NCBI GenBank assembly: GCA_036401335.1
Contig: DASWVC010000197.1
Span: 1-18,413, forward strand
DNA: 18,413 nt
From: DASWVC01 sp036401335
GTDB taxonomy: Bacteria; Verrucomicrobiota; Verrucomicrobiia; Chthoniobacterales; JAFAMB01
Direction: 5' to 3'
The notes beneath the pieces are model-generated. The model worked only from the letters and a program-made list of their open reading frames with translations. It did not search any database and had not been told where the DNA came from. Shown here piece after piece: positions 1 to 6,107 of the stretch. Numbering within the stretch: the first letter of the stretch is position 1; each line of letters starts with the position of its first letter. Both the position numbers and the translations under genes were made by a program.

Positions 1-1
1 C

Positions 2-277
2 GACACGCAATGCGGCTTCAAGGGGTTCCGCCAAGCGGCCGCCCGTGAGATATTCGGCCGGCTGCGCACCGACGGTTTCTCCTTCGATGTGGAGGTATTA
101 TTGCTGGCGCGCTACCTGCACTTCAAGGTCGTGGACATGCCAGTCCAGTGGTCGAACTCAACCGAGACCAAGGTCCATGTGCTTCGCGACAGCCTCCGAA
201 TGCTGCGCGACGTTGCCGCGGTCCGCGCGCTGGTGCAGAAAACGGTGCGGGATTACCCGCGAACGGTCGGGCACTGA
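2..277 (+). CDS. Glycosyltransferase family 2, C-terminal part (dolichyl-phosphate glucosyltransferase-like)
   Basis: This is the last 91 codons of a gene that enters from the left edge, so no start is visible. The reading frame begins at base 2. It opens with DTQCGFKGFR, the acceptor-loop motif of GT-A family 2 enzymes that transfer a sugar from a nucleotide donor to a polyprenyl phosphate. Next comes GFSFDVEVLLLARY, and then the typical ending W-S-N-S-x-E-T-K-V-H-V with an amphipathic basic C-terminus (DSLRMLRDV). These features match the Alg5/DPG-synthase branch, whose members act at the cytoplasmic face of the inner membrane and feed cell-envelope glycan synthesis. Donor and acceptor cannot be read from this fragment. 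The N-terminal nucleotide-binding half lies outside the window. A hairpin follows 48 nt after the stop, so the gene probably ends its transcript here. Confidence 0.85.
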   Translation, partial: DTQCGFKGFRQAAAREIFGRLRTDGFSFDVEVLLLARYLHFKVVDMPVQWSNSTETKVHVLRDSLRMLRDVAAVRALVQKTVRDYPRTVGH

Positions 278-324
278 AGGCCAGGGTGATCCTTGGCTTT
301 CCCGGACTGCGGTGGATGGGAAAG

Positions 325-355
325 CCGGACGGGGCCGTCCGGGCCCTTTCCTTTT
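325..355 (+). terminator. Probable intrinsic terminator after the glycosyltransferase
   Basis: CCGGACG (325-331) pairs with CGTCCGG (336-342) around a 4-nt loop. A pyrimidine-rich run, CCCTTTCCTTTT, follows at 344-355. It lies between the glycosyltransferase stop and the rhodanese start only 11 nt further on. The U tract is interrupted by cytosines, so termination may be partial. Confidence 0.5.
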
Positions 356-365
356 GGCGTGAACC

Positions 366-929
366 ATGGCAAGGTTTCCCGTGAGCGTTTCTTTAGCGAT
401 CGATCCGTCGATCACAATGGCGGAGCTGCTGCAGGAGTACCCGGGTGCACAGCGCGCGCTTTTCCGGGCGTACCACATTGGCGGTTGTTCCCACTGCGGT
501 TTTCAACCGGGTGAGACGTTGGAAGAAGTTTGCCGCCGCAACGGTGGGTTGCCCGTGGGTGAAGTGGTCGACACGGTCCTGCAAAGCCACCGGGCGGAGC
601 AGGCAATGCAGATAAGCCCTCCGGAACTCGCCGCCCGTTTGAAAGCGGGGGAATCCCTGGCCGTGGTGGACGTGCGCAGCCGGGAGGAGTGGGAGGCCGT
701 TCACCTGCCGGACTCGGTGTTCCTGACCCAGGAGCTCATGCAGGAAATCCTCACCTCCTGGCCGAAAGACCGGGAAATCATCTTTTTATGCCATCATGGC
801 GTTCGGAGCCTCGATGCCGCTGCCTTCTTTGCGGGTCATGGGTTCGGTGCGGTGAAAAGCCTCGAGGGGGGCATTGACCAGTGGAGCGTGCAGGTCGATC
901 CTGAAACGCCTCGTTACGACTTGGCTTGA
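366..929 (+). CDS. Rhodanese-domain protein with N-terminal DUF1858-like CxxC domain
   Basis: The protein has 187 residues in two parts. Residues about 12-75 resemble the small helical DUF1858-type domain (ITMAELLQEYP ... GGCSHCGF ... ETLEEVCRRNG), with a Cys pair at C41 and C44. Residues about 80-178 are a single rhodanese domain: VVDVRSREEWE, then the active-site loop CHHGVRS with catalytic C142, then a closing GGIDQW. Rhodaneses carry sulfane sulfur as a cysteine persulfide. The gene lies 4 nt upstream of an IscU-like scaffold and in line with sufT, so a sulfur-relay or Fe-S accessory role is likely, but this is inferred from context. No clear Shine-Dalgarno precedes the ATG at 366. A later in-frame Met (codon 18) has no better ribosome site and would cut into the first domain, so I kept the upstream start. 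Confidence 0.88.
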   Translation: MARFPVSVSLAIDPSITMAELLQEYPGAQRALFRAYHIGGCSHCGFQPGETLEEVCRRNGGLPVGEVVDTVLQSHRAEQAMQISPPELAARLKAGESLAVVDVRSREEWEAVHLPDSVFLTQELMQEILTSWPKDREIIFLCHHGVRSLDAAAFFAGHGFGAVKSLEGGIDQWSVQVDPETPRYDLA

Positions 930-933
930 ACCC

Positions 934-1419
934 ATGAACGATCTCCCTAAGTCTTTTGCCCAGAGGGTCGAAGAAGCCATGCACAACCCGCGGAACCTCG
1001 GCGAGCTCGAAGGGGCCGATGCGGTTGGAACCGTGGGCAGCGGCGAATGCGGCGACATGCTGCGCATGTGGGTGAAGTTTCGGGAGGAAGGCGGCCGCCG
1101 GGTCATTGACCGTGCCACGTTCCAAACGTTCGGCTGCGAAACGGCGATCGCCGTGGCAAGCCTCGCGACCGAACTCATCACGGGTAAAACGGCTGAGGAA
1201 GCTTTGGCGTTGTCCGGAGAGGACATCGCCGCTCCGCTCGGCCCCTTGCCGCCGGTTAAAATCCACTGTGCCCAACTGGTTGAAGGTGCGTTGCGCTCCG
1301 CCCTCGGCGGGGTGAATGAACCTGCGGCCGGAACTCCGGACCCGGTGCTCGCGCCGACGCTGCTGCAGCAATTTCAGGGAACTGCCCCCAAAAAAGTAAT
1401 TTTAAAGAAAGATGCATGA
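934..1419 (+). CDS. Fe-S cluster assembly scaffold, IscU / NifU N-terminal type
   Basis: This 161-residue scaffold assembles [2Fe-2S]/[4Fe-4S] clusters in the cytoplasm before transfer to apo-proteins. The three ligand cysteines are present: C39 in GSGECGD, followed by the conserved Asp D41; C68 in FQTFGCETAIA; and C112 in LPPVKIHC, with H111 before it. The C68-C112 spacing of 44 matches IscU/NifU, not the longer insertion of Gram-positive SufU, so I call it IscU-like even though its neighbour is sufT. An in-frame start exists 20 codons upstream, but it lies inside the rhodanese gene and adds a non-homologous leader. The ATG at 934 starts just after the rhodanese stop and gives the standard N-terminus. 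Residues about 128-161 form a tail beyond the core fold. The stop overlaps the sufT start, so translation is probably coupled. Confidence 0.92.
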   Translation: MNDLPKSFAQRVEEAMHNPRNLGELEGADAVGTVGSGECGDMLRMWVKFREEGGRRVIDRATFQTFGCETAIAVASLATELITGKTAEEALALSGEDIAAPLGPLPPVKIHCAQLVEGALRSALGGVNEPAAGTPDPVLAPTLLQQFQGTAPKKVILKKDA

Positions 1420-1961
1420 TGACGGATGCACACGAGATTGATTTGACCCGCGATTGTGAAGCGATTCAGATCCCGGCAGGCTTGAAGACCACCATTCCGG
1501 CTGGAACCAAGGTGGTAATTACCCAGAACCTGGGCGGCAGTTACACGATTGCGTGTGATTACGGCCTTTTCCGGATCGATGAGGAAAACGCCGATGCCTT
1601 AGGCCTGACGCGCCAAGCCTTAGAAAAAAAACAAATTCTGGGGGGCGACGTTGATGAAAAGGACGTGTGGGATCAGCTTCGCACCGTTTACGATCCGGAA
1701 ATCCCGGTCAACATCGTCGACCTCGGCCTGGTGTATGACTGTCAGGTGACAAAAACACCGGAAACGGGCACCCGCGTGGACGTCAAAATGACTTTGACGG
1801 CGCCTGGTTGCGGCATGGGGCCGGCGATCGCCCAGGATGCGCGCGGCAAGATTCTCGGGATTTCGGGCGTTGATGAGGCGGATGTCGAACTGGTTTGGGA
1901 TCCGCCTTGGAACCAGCACATGATCAGCGAAGCTGGCAAAATGAAACTCGGCCTGATTTGA
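1416..1961 (+). CDS. sufT: Fe-S assembly protein SufT (MIP18/DUF59 family)
   Basis: SufT belongs to the MIP18/DUF59 group that helps mature Fe-S proteins, especially under high demand. The 181-residue sequence has the SufT-specific N-terminal part (PAGTKVVITQNLGGSYTI, residues 28-45) and then the MIP18 core: DPEIPVNIVDLGLVY (93-107) and LTAPGCGMG (127-135) with the conserved C132. The C-terminal region is VELVWDPPWNQHMISEAGK, also typical. Two adjacent ATG codons (1416 and 1419) could start it. The first overlaps the scaffold stop by 4 nt and the second by 1 nt; both imply coupling to the upstream gene. A purine-rich AAAGAAAG (1404-1411) could serve as the ribosome site. The sufBCDS genes are not in the window, so the main SUF machinery must be encoded elsewhere. 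Confidence 0.93.
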   Translation: MMTDAHEIDLTRDCEAIQIPAGLKTTIPAGTKVVITQNLGGSYTIACDYGLFRIDEENADALGLTRQALEKKQILGGDVDEKDVWDQLRTVYDPEIPVNIVDLGLVYDCQVTKTPETGTRVDVKMTLTAPGCGMGPAIAQDARGKILGISGVDEADVELVWDPPWNQHMISEAGKMKLGLI

Positions 1962-1975
1962 TGGACCGGGCTGAA

Positions 1976-2007
1976 CGACGGCTTTTTCTTTAATGCCGTT
2001 GATTTTT
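1976..2007 (+). terminator. Possible terminator after sufT
   Basis: CGACGGC (1976-1982) can pair with GCCGTTG (1995-2001), including one G-U pair, around a 12-nt loop. ATTTTT follows at 2002-2007. The stem is modest and the loop long, so this is tentative. It sits 14 nt after the sufT stop and ahead of the small basic protein gene, where the Fe-S cluster would be expected to end. Confidence 0.35.
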
Positions 2008-2050
2008 GCCGGGTGCCGCTTAGCTTGCGCGCCTTAACCCGAAGGATTTT

Positions 2051-2206
2051 ATGTCACAGCACCGCAGTTTAAGAGGGGCAAGCACCATCCAGACCAAGCG
2101 AAACGTGCTTAAGCGTTTCGAGCGGGTCGAACTTTTGAAAAAACGCGGTCTCTTTAAAGCCGGCGACAAAGTAATCGGGTTGCCTAAAACCAAACCCGAT
2201 GTGTAG
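2051..2206 (+). CDS. Small basic protein of the Verrucomicrobia/Chlamydiae type (51 aa)
   Basis: This short gene encodes 51 residues with about 15 Lys/Arg and strong internal order. It starts MSQHRSLRGAS, continues T-I-Q-T-K-R-N-V-L-K-R-F-E-R-V-E, and ends with a lysine/glycine motif (GDKVIGLPKTKPDV). I recognise the pattern as the conserved small basic protein found across Verrucomicrobia and Chlamydiae. Its function is, to my knowledge, not established. Size, charge and universality within the group suggest RNA or ribosome association, which is only an inference. GAAGGA at 2041-2046 is well placed as a ribosome-binding site 4-5 nt before the ATG. The gene is followed after 24 nt by a strong terminator, so it is probably transcribed as a single short message. 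It supports assigning the window to this superphylum. Confidence 0.85.
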   Translation: MSQHRSLRGASTIQTKRNVLKRFERVELLKKRGLFKAGDKVIGLPKTKPDV

Positions 2207-2230
2207 CCCCCGTCGGGCCGGCTCTCTCTG

Positions 2231-2270
2231 CAGGCGCTGCCGTTTCTGATGGCAGCGCTTGTTTGCTTTT
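2231..2270 (+). terminator. Strong intrinsic terminator ending at the next start codon
   Basis: GCGCTGCC (2234-2241) pairs perfectly with GGCAGCGC (2251-2258) around a 9-nt loop. The stem extends through G-U, A-U and C-G pairs to 2231/2261. The tail TTTGCTTTT (2262-2270) is U-rich. It terminates the small basic protein transcript. The last T of the tail is directly followed by the ATG of the pseudouridine synthase at 2271, leaving no room for a normal ribosome site. Confidence 0.8.
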
Positions 2271-3197
2271 ATGCGCCTTAACCGATTTTTGGCTCTGGCT
2301 GGCATCGCCTCCCGGCGAGCGGCAGAAGAGTACATTCGTCACGCCCGCGTAACGGTGAACGGAGCGATCGTCACCAACCTCGCAACTCAGGTGGCTTCTA
2401 CTGACGTCGTGAAAGTGGATGGTCGCCGTGTGCAGACCCAGGCGTACCGGTACCTTTTGCTCTACAAGCCGGAGGGTTATATTACCACCAGGTCAGATGA
2501 CCGTGATCGAAGGACGATCTATGATCTTTTGCCGCCGGGCCTGCCCCGATTCGCGCATGTGGGTCGCCTCGACCTCGAATCGGAAGGTTTGCTGCTACTC
2601 ACGAACGACGGCGAGCTTGCGCTAAAGCTTACCCATCCACGCCACAAACTGGTGAAGGAATACCGCGTCACGCTCGATCGGGACTTTGACATGGCCGACT
2701 ATGACAAGGTAAAAAAGGGCGTTTACCTGGCTGAAGGCAGGGCACGCTTTGATGAGCTTCGGCCGGCTGGGTCCGCACAGATCAGGGTTTTTCTTACGCA
2801 AGGCATCAAACGCCAGATCCGGCGGGTGCTCGCCGCTTTGGGCTACCGGGTAAAACGTTTGCAGCGCGTCGCCCTCGGTCCGTTGACCGACCACGGGTTG
2901 CGGCCCGGTGAATTCCGGGAGCTCACGGCCGCGGAACTCGAGACCTTGCGCAAAGGCTCGCGCTCGAGGCCCGCACCGCCCGCGGAGGCGAAAACCGTCA
3001 AGCATGGGAGTTCGACACCCGTACCGCCGCCGCCCGCGGAAAACGTCAAACGCAGGCCGCTCCCGCGGAAAACTCCAACGGCCCCTCCGCGGCCGAAGTT
3101 CGCCGCCCGCAGGTCAAAGGCCAGCCGCCAGACCGGCAGCTTTCGGGCAGCGCAAAGCCGTTCTCAACCCCGGCGTGGTCGACGGGCAAGCGGTTAG
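2271..3197 (+). CDS. RsuA/RluB-family pseudouridine synthase with long basic C-terminal tail
   Basis: The 308-residue enzyme isomerises a specific uridine in ribosomal RNA to pseudouridine. Residues 1-48 form the S4 RNA-binding domain (MRLNRFLALAGIASRRAAEE, V-T-V-N-G). The catalytic domain contains YKPEGY (65-70), HVGRLDLESEGLLLLTNDG with catalytic D101, and QGIKRQIRRV (177-186). These are hallmarks of the RsuA/RluB/RluE/RluF group; the exact target cannot be read, though large-subunit RluB is the usual bacterial assignment. A TTG four codons upstream is possible, but it falls inside the terminator hairpin. The ATG at 2271 gives the canonical N-terminus. From about residue 229 to 308 there is a Pro/Arg/Lys/Ala-rich, presumably disordered tail absent from short family members. 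No Shine-Dalgarno is visible because the terminator U tract touches the start codon. Confidence 0.88.
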   Translation: MRLNRFLALAGIASRRAAEEYIRHARVTVNGAIVTNLATQVASTDVVKVDGRRVQTQAYRYLLLYKPEGYITTRSDDRDRRTIYDLLPPGLPRFAHVGRLDLESEGLLLLTNDGELALKLTHPRHKLVKEYRVTLDRDFDMADYDKVKKGVYLAEGRARFDELRPAGSAQIRVFLTQGIKRQIRRVLAALGYRVKRLQRVALGPLTDHGLRPGEFRELTAAELETLRKGSRSRPAPPAEAKTVKHGSSTPVPPPPAENVKRRPLPRKTPTAPPRPKFAARRSKASRQTGSFRAAQSRSQPRRGRRASG

Positions 3198-3283
3198 AGG
3201 CAGACAATAACGCCGTCCGCGAGGGACCGCCGATCCTATCGTGCTGCATAAGGCTTGGGGAGGTGAGCTGCTCAGGACATGAC

Positions 3284-3327
3284 AAAAAATGGAGCGACGG
3301 CGGGTCACAGGACCTTTTGTCGCCGTC
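3284..3327 (-). terminator. Probable terminator between convergent genes
   Basis: GACGGCG (3296-3302) pairs with CGCCGTC (3321-3327). A smaller hairpin, GGTC-ACAG-GACC (3303-3314), sits inside the loop. Read on the minus strand, the stem is followed after a few bases by six T (3289-3284). It would end transcripts from the minus-strand barrel fragment that stops at 3341. No other feature is visible in the 143 nt between the two convergent genes. Confidence 0.45.
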
Positions 3328-3340
3328 ACGTCCGTCAACC

Positions 3341-3784
3341 TTAGAAGATGGTCTGGAGACGCACATAGCTTGAACGCCTTACTCGTGTGGTATCGTCGTC
3401 GTGGATGGATCGACCCACTGCGAGCAGCAGCATGTAGCCTTCCCTGATGTGGTAACGAAGCCCTACGTTAAAGATCAGGTCATCGTGTCGAAAATGTTCG
3501 AATGCGGTGCCATGGATTTTCCCGATCAGCTCAAGCTTACCCATAGAGTGGCCCACGGCAACGCCGTAGTCCCATTCGTTGGGAGCGTGCAGATGAAAGT
3601 TCGGCCCGGATTCAAGACCGATGCCCAGAGATCCCAGACGCGTGTGAAGCTCGAGAGGCAGGAAAAATTCCTGACCGTTGGTGGCCAGTCCACAACGTAC
3701 TGACGAAATCGGGTTGTTGAAGGTGAATTGCGGAAAACAGAGGCGGACGCTGATAAGACACTTTTCACCTGGAAATTTCAGCAT
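3341..3784 (-). pseudogene. Outer-membrane beta-barrel protein, C-terminal remnant
   Basis: The 147-residue frame resembles the C-terminal half of barrel proteins annotated as transporter or phenol-degradation (MetA-type) porins. It shows FPQFTFNNP (residues 18-26), a strand with FFLPLELHTRLGSLGIGLESG, NEWDYGVAVGH, LELIGKIHGTAF, HDDLIFNVGLRYHI and a closing strand ending in Phe, as outer-membrane proteins usually do. Family members carry about 100 or more residues and a signal peptide before the FPQF segment. Here an in-frame stop lies only 12 codons upstream of the first Met, and I see no signal peptide in any frame nearby. No ribosome site precedes the ATG at 3784. I therefore read it as a 5'-truncated gene. 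An AT-rich stretch at about 3804-3836 marks the break. Confidence 0.7.
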
Positions 3785-3807
3785 ACAACCCGCAAAGTCT
3801 CGGGAAA

Positions 3808-3834
3808 TTGCATAATTTTAATAGCCAATATACT
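3808..3834 (+). promoter_or_regulatory. Candidate sigma-70-like promoter in AT-rich island
   Basis: TTGCAT (3808-3813) and TATACT (3829-3834) resemble -35 and -10 boxes. The spacer is only 15 nt, shorter than ideal. They lie in one of the most AT-rich patches of the window, upstream of the small ORF at 3877 and the kinase remnant at 4079. The -10 match is good; the spacing keeps this tentative. Confidence 0.3.
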
Positions 3835-3876
3835 TCGTGCGTGAAAGATGGTCGGGGTGCCATATGATGTGGGCAG

Positions 3877-4014
3877 ATGGACAAGAACGTCGGCCCTGCG
3901 CGTGAAGAAAAGCCGCGTTTCTTTACTCCGACACTCCATGCCCGCTGCGGCCTTGCACGACAGGTTTATGACCAATTGGATCGGCGCGAGCGTTGGCAGG
4001 CCATCACGGAGTGA
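3877..4014 (+). CDS. Possible small ORF of unknown function (45 aa)
   Basis: An ATG at 3877 opens a 45-residue frame ending with TGA at 4012-4014. It begins MDKNVGPAREEKPRFF and ends in a charged, helix-like LARQVYDQLDRRERWQAITE. I do not recognise a family. In its favour are a plausible protein-like composition, a candidate promoter about 45 nt upstream, and its position just before the sensor-kinase remnant. Against it are the lack of a clear Shine-Dalgarno and the decayed surroundings. A longer frame at 3848-4057 overlaps it in another phase but has shadow-like Arg/Ser-rich composition. It could be a real small gene or the remnant of a gene that once preceded the kinase. Confidence 0.25.
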   Translation: MDKNVGPAREEKPRFFTPTLHARCGLARQVYDQLDRRERWQAITE

Positions 4015-4078
4015 AAGCAGGCTTGCGCACGGCTTGCTTCGCCGCAGGCCGGCATGAAAAAAAAGGACGAACCTTCCG

Positions 4079-4999
4079 GTGTCCCTGACCAGAAAGCTCG
4101 TCCTGGCCTTCTTGCTGGTAAACGTCGTTCCGCTTGGGGTGACCATATGGGTTTCACACCAGACCTTCGCGGAACACGCTGAACAGCAAGTTGGCACTCG
4201 CTTGGAGGACGGTGTCGTCCAGGTTGGTAAAGCCATAGTTGAGTTCATGCTCAGCTGCATGCGGGGCATGAGAGACCTTGCCGAAGACCCGGAGCTGGTT
4301 TCCGAAGATCGCGATGGAGCCAACATAGATCTGGCCCGGTACATCCATTCCTTTCCCTACTTCAGCCAAGTCAGATTCGTTAACGCCCTCGGCACGGTCG
4401 TCGCCTCCTCGCAAGCCGGGGAGATCGGTTCGTCCCTGTTCGCCCGGTTCGATAACGTGCGGGATGAGTCTAGGCAGGCGTTTCATGATGCGCCCGGCCT
4501 GGTCTATATTTCCGACTTCGCGGTTGTTTCCGATGCCCTCCGCCGCGCGGCCGCTCCGGACCGGCTGAAATTCATCGCTCTGGGCATCGAGATGCTCACG
4601 ACGGTGCAGGACGCCTCGGGTCACGTCGTCGGCGTGGTGGTCGGCGATCTAATTGCCGAGCCGATGGGCACGCTGCTCCACGATGTCAAACGGCAGACCC
4701 GAGGCGATGGGTCTGCGTGTTTGCTCGATGTACAGGGACGGGTACTGATGAGTACCGACTCGAAAGCGTCCCTGCTTTTTGCGCATCCGGACGTAACCCA
4801 GGGTGCATTGCAGCCAGCCTTGACTGATCAGGCAAGCGGCTACGTGGTGTACGGGGCGCCGCATGGACGCAAGTGGATGGCCGCTTACACCCACCTGAAA
4901 GACCGTGGCGGCAACCACGCGGGCAACTGGCGGCTGATCACCAGCGCTCCCTATGGTGCGCCATCCTGGAGCCGATCACGCGGACGTTTAGCCGAATGA
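4079..4999 (+). pseudogene. Hybrid sensor kinase remnant, part 1: membrane anchor and Cache-like sensor
   Basis: A GTG at 4079, with AAAGGA about 11 nt upstream, opens a 306-residue frame. Residues about 6-26 form a membrane helix (LVLAFLLVNVVPLGVTIWV). Residues about 30-290 look like an extracytoplasmic double-Cache-type ligand sensor, with elements such as FPYFSQVRFVNALGTVVASS, DASGHVVGVVVGDL and LLDVQGRVLMSTD. The frame should continue into the second membrane helix and HAMP domain. Instead, after APYG (about 4960) it shifts and ends in unrelated residues at 4999, while the correct continuation is in the frame one base earlier. The simplest explanation is a 1-nt deletion near 4950-4965. 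The stop overlaps an ATG of the next fragment as ATGA, so reinitiation is conceivable, but the whole gene lacks its kinase core. No ligand can be inferred. Confidence 0.75.
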
Positions 5000-5457
5000 T
5001 GGGCATCCTCTGCGTGACGCTCTGCTTGGGACTGTGGATAGCGGGCCGTCTGGCTAGGCCGATCCTGAGATTAACGGAAGGGGCAAAGACCATCGCCACC
5101 GGCCAGTTCAACACCCGCGTAGTCGTGACAACGCGCGATGAAATCGGCACACTAGCCAGGGCCTTCAACCAAATGGCCGATGCGCTGGAGATGGAGGTCA
5201 GCCAACGCGCACAAGCTCAGGCGACGTTGCGCCGTGTCAACGACGAACTGGAGCTCGCGACCTGTCCCAGGTACTCGTGCTGGCGGTTGATGACAACGCC
5301 ACGAATCGCCGGATCCTTCACCACCAGCTTCATGCGTGGCAACTGCAGGTGGACAGCGCCGCCGGCGGGGCCGAAGCCCTCAGCCAGTTGCGAGCCGCGG
5401 CCGAATCGGGCGCACCGTACCGCTTGGCTATCCTGGACGTGCAAATGCCGCACATAG
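4996..5457 (+). pseudogene. Hybrid sensor kinase remnant, part 2: second membrane helix and HAMP
   Basis: Homology starts at about 4960, before the first ATG of this frame at 4996. It runs AILEPITRTFSRMMG, then a membrane helix (ILCVTLCLGLWIAG), then a clear HAMP domain: RLARPILRLTEGAKTIATG followed by DEIGTLARAFNQMADAL, then the coiled linker TLRRVNDELELAT ending near 5258. In a normal hybrid kinase this linker leads into HisKA (with an H-box) and HATPase_c, about 230-250 residues. Here neither domain is present in any frame. The frame runs on to 5457 only as out-of-phase translation of the receiver domain that follows. The fragment has no catalytic part and is best seen as the middle of a broken gene. 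Confidence 0.75.
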
Positions 5458-6107
5458 ACGGCTTGCCTCTTTCCCGGCTTATCAAGGACGACCCTGTGAT
5501 CGCCGGCACACGGCTGACCGTCTTGACCTCCTTCGGACAAACCTTCGACCCGGCGGAACTGAAGGCAGCGGGAATTGAAGCTTACCTGGTCAATCCGGTC
5601 AAACAGTCGCGCCTGTTTGACTGCCTTGCCAGCGCCCTGGGCAAAGCCGTGCCGGAACCGATCGCGCTTGGCACAACGGCAGCCGATTTGGTACCCGGCC
5701 CGTTGCTGGAGAACGTGATCATCCTCTTGGCAGAGGACAACCATATCAACCAGCAAGTAGCGCTAGGTCAATTGCGGAAACTGGGTTACCAGGCCGATGC
5801 CGTAGCGAATGGGACGGAAGTGTCGGAAGCGTTGACGCTTCTCTCGTATGCCCTCATTCTCATGGACTGCCAGACGCCAGAGATGGACGGTTACGAAACG
5901 ACCCGAACTCTGCGCCGGTGGGAGCAACGCGCAGAGTACCCCCCTCCTGGACACCCGCCAATCTACATCATCGCCATGACCGCCAACGCGATGCAAGGCG
6001 ACCGCGAAAAAGGCACCGTGCCGGCACGGGCTACTTCAATGACGCCATGTCGATCACAAAGCGGTATTTCACATCGCTTTTCAGCATGCGTTCGTAAGCA
6101 TCGTTGA
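5277..6107 (+). pseudogene. Hybrid sensor kinase remnant, part 3: two receiver domains, 3' end lost
   Basis: Receiver homology begins at about 5259 (DLSQVLVLAVDDNATN), just before the first GTG at 5277. The first REC domain has the acidic pair VDD, phospho-acceptor D54 in LAILDVQMPHIDG, TS at 84-85 and K109 in NPVKQS. The second REC has AEDNHINQQ (152-160), acceptor D197 in ALILMDCQTPEMDG and AMTANAMQGDREK. Homology stops there (about 6011), before the conserved Lys and last helix. The remaining frame to 6107 is antisense to the alcohol dehydrogenase gene and is not meaningful. This pattern matches the C-terminal half of a Cache-HAMP-HisKA-HATPase-REC-REC kinase. A stand-alone two-REC protein could still be made, but both junctions look like deletion scars. 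Confidence 0.75.
6007..6029 (-). terminator. Probable terminator of the alcohol dehydrogenase gene
   Basis: The perfect palindrome CCGTGCCGGCACGG (6016-6029) folds into a 5-bp stem with a CCGG loop. It starts 2 nt after the dehydrogenase stop. On the minus strand it is followed by TGCC and five T (6011-6007). The T tract coincides with the last recognisable codons (GAA AAA) of the kinase remnant, so the terminator sits exactly at that junction. Confidence 0.5.

Noticed and set aside
3008..3022. GAGTTCGACACCC resembling a tRNA T-arm
   Set aside because: It lies inside the pseudouridine synthase coding tail and no acceptor, D or anticodon arm can be built around it.
3778..4344. Minus-strand frame (188 aa) over the barrel/kinase junction
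   Set aside because: Ser/Thr/Arg-rich antisense of the Cache sensor; it does not supply the missing N-terminal half of the barrel protein.
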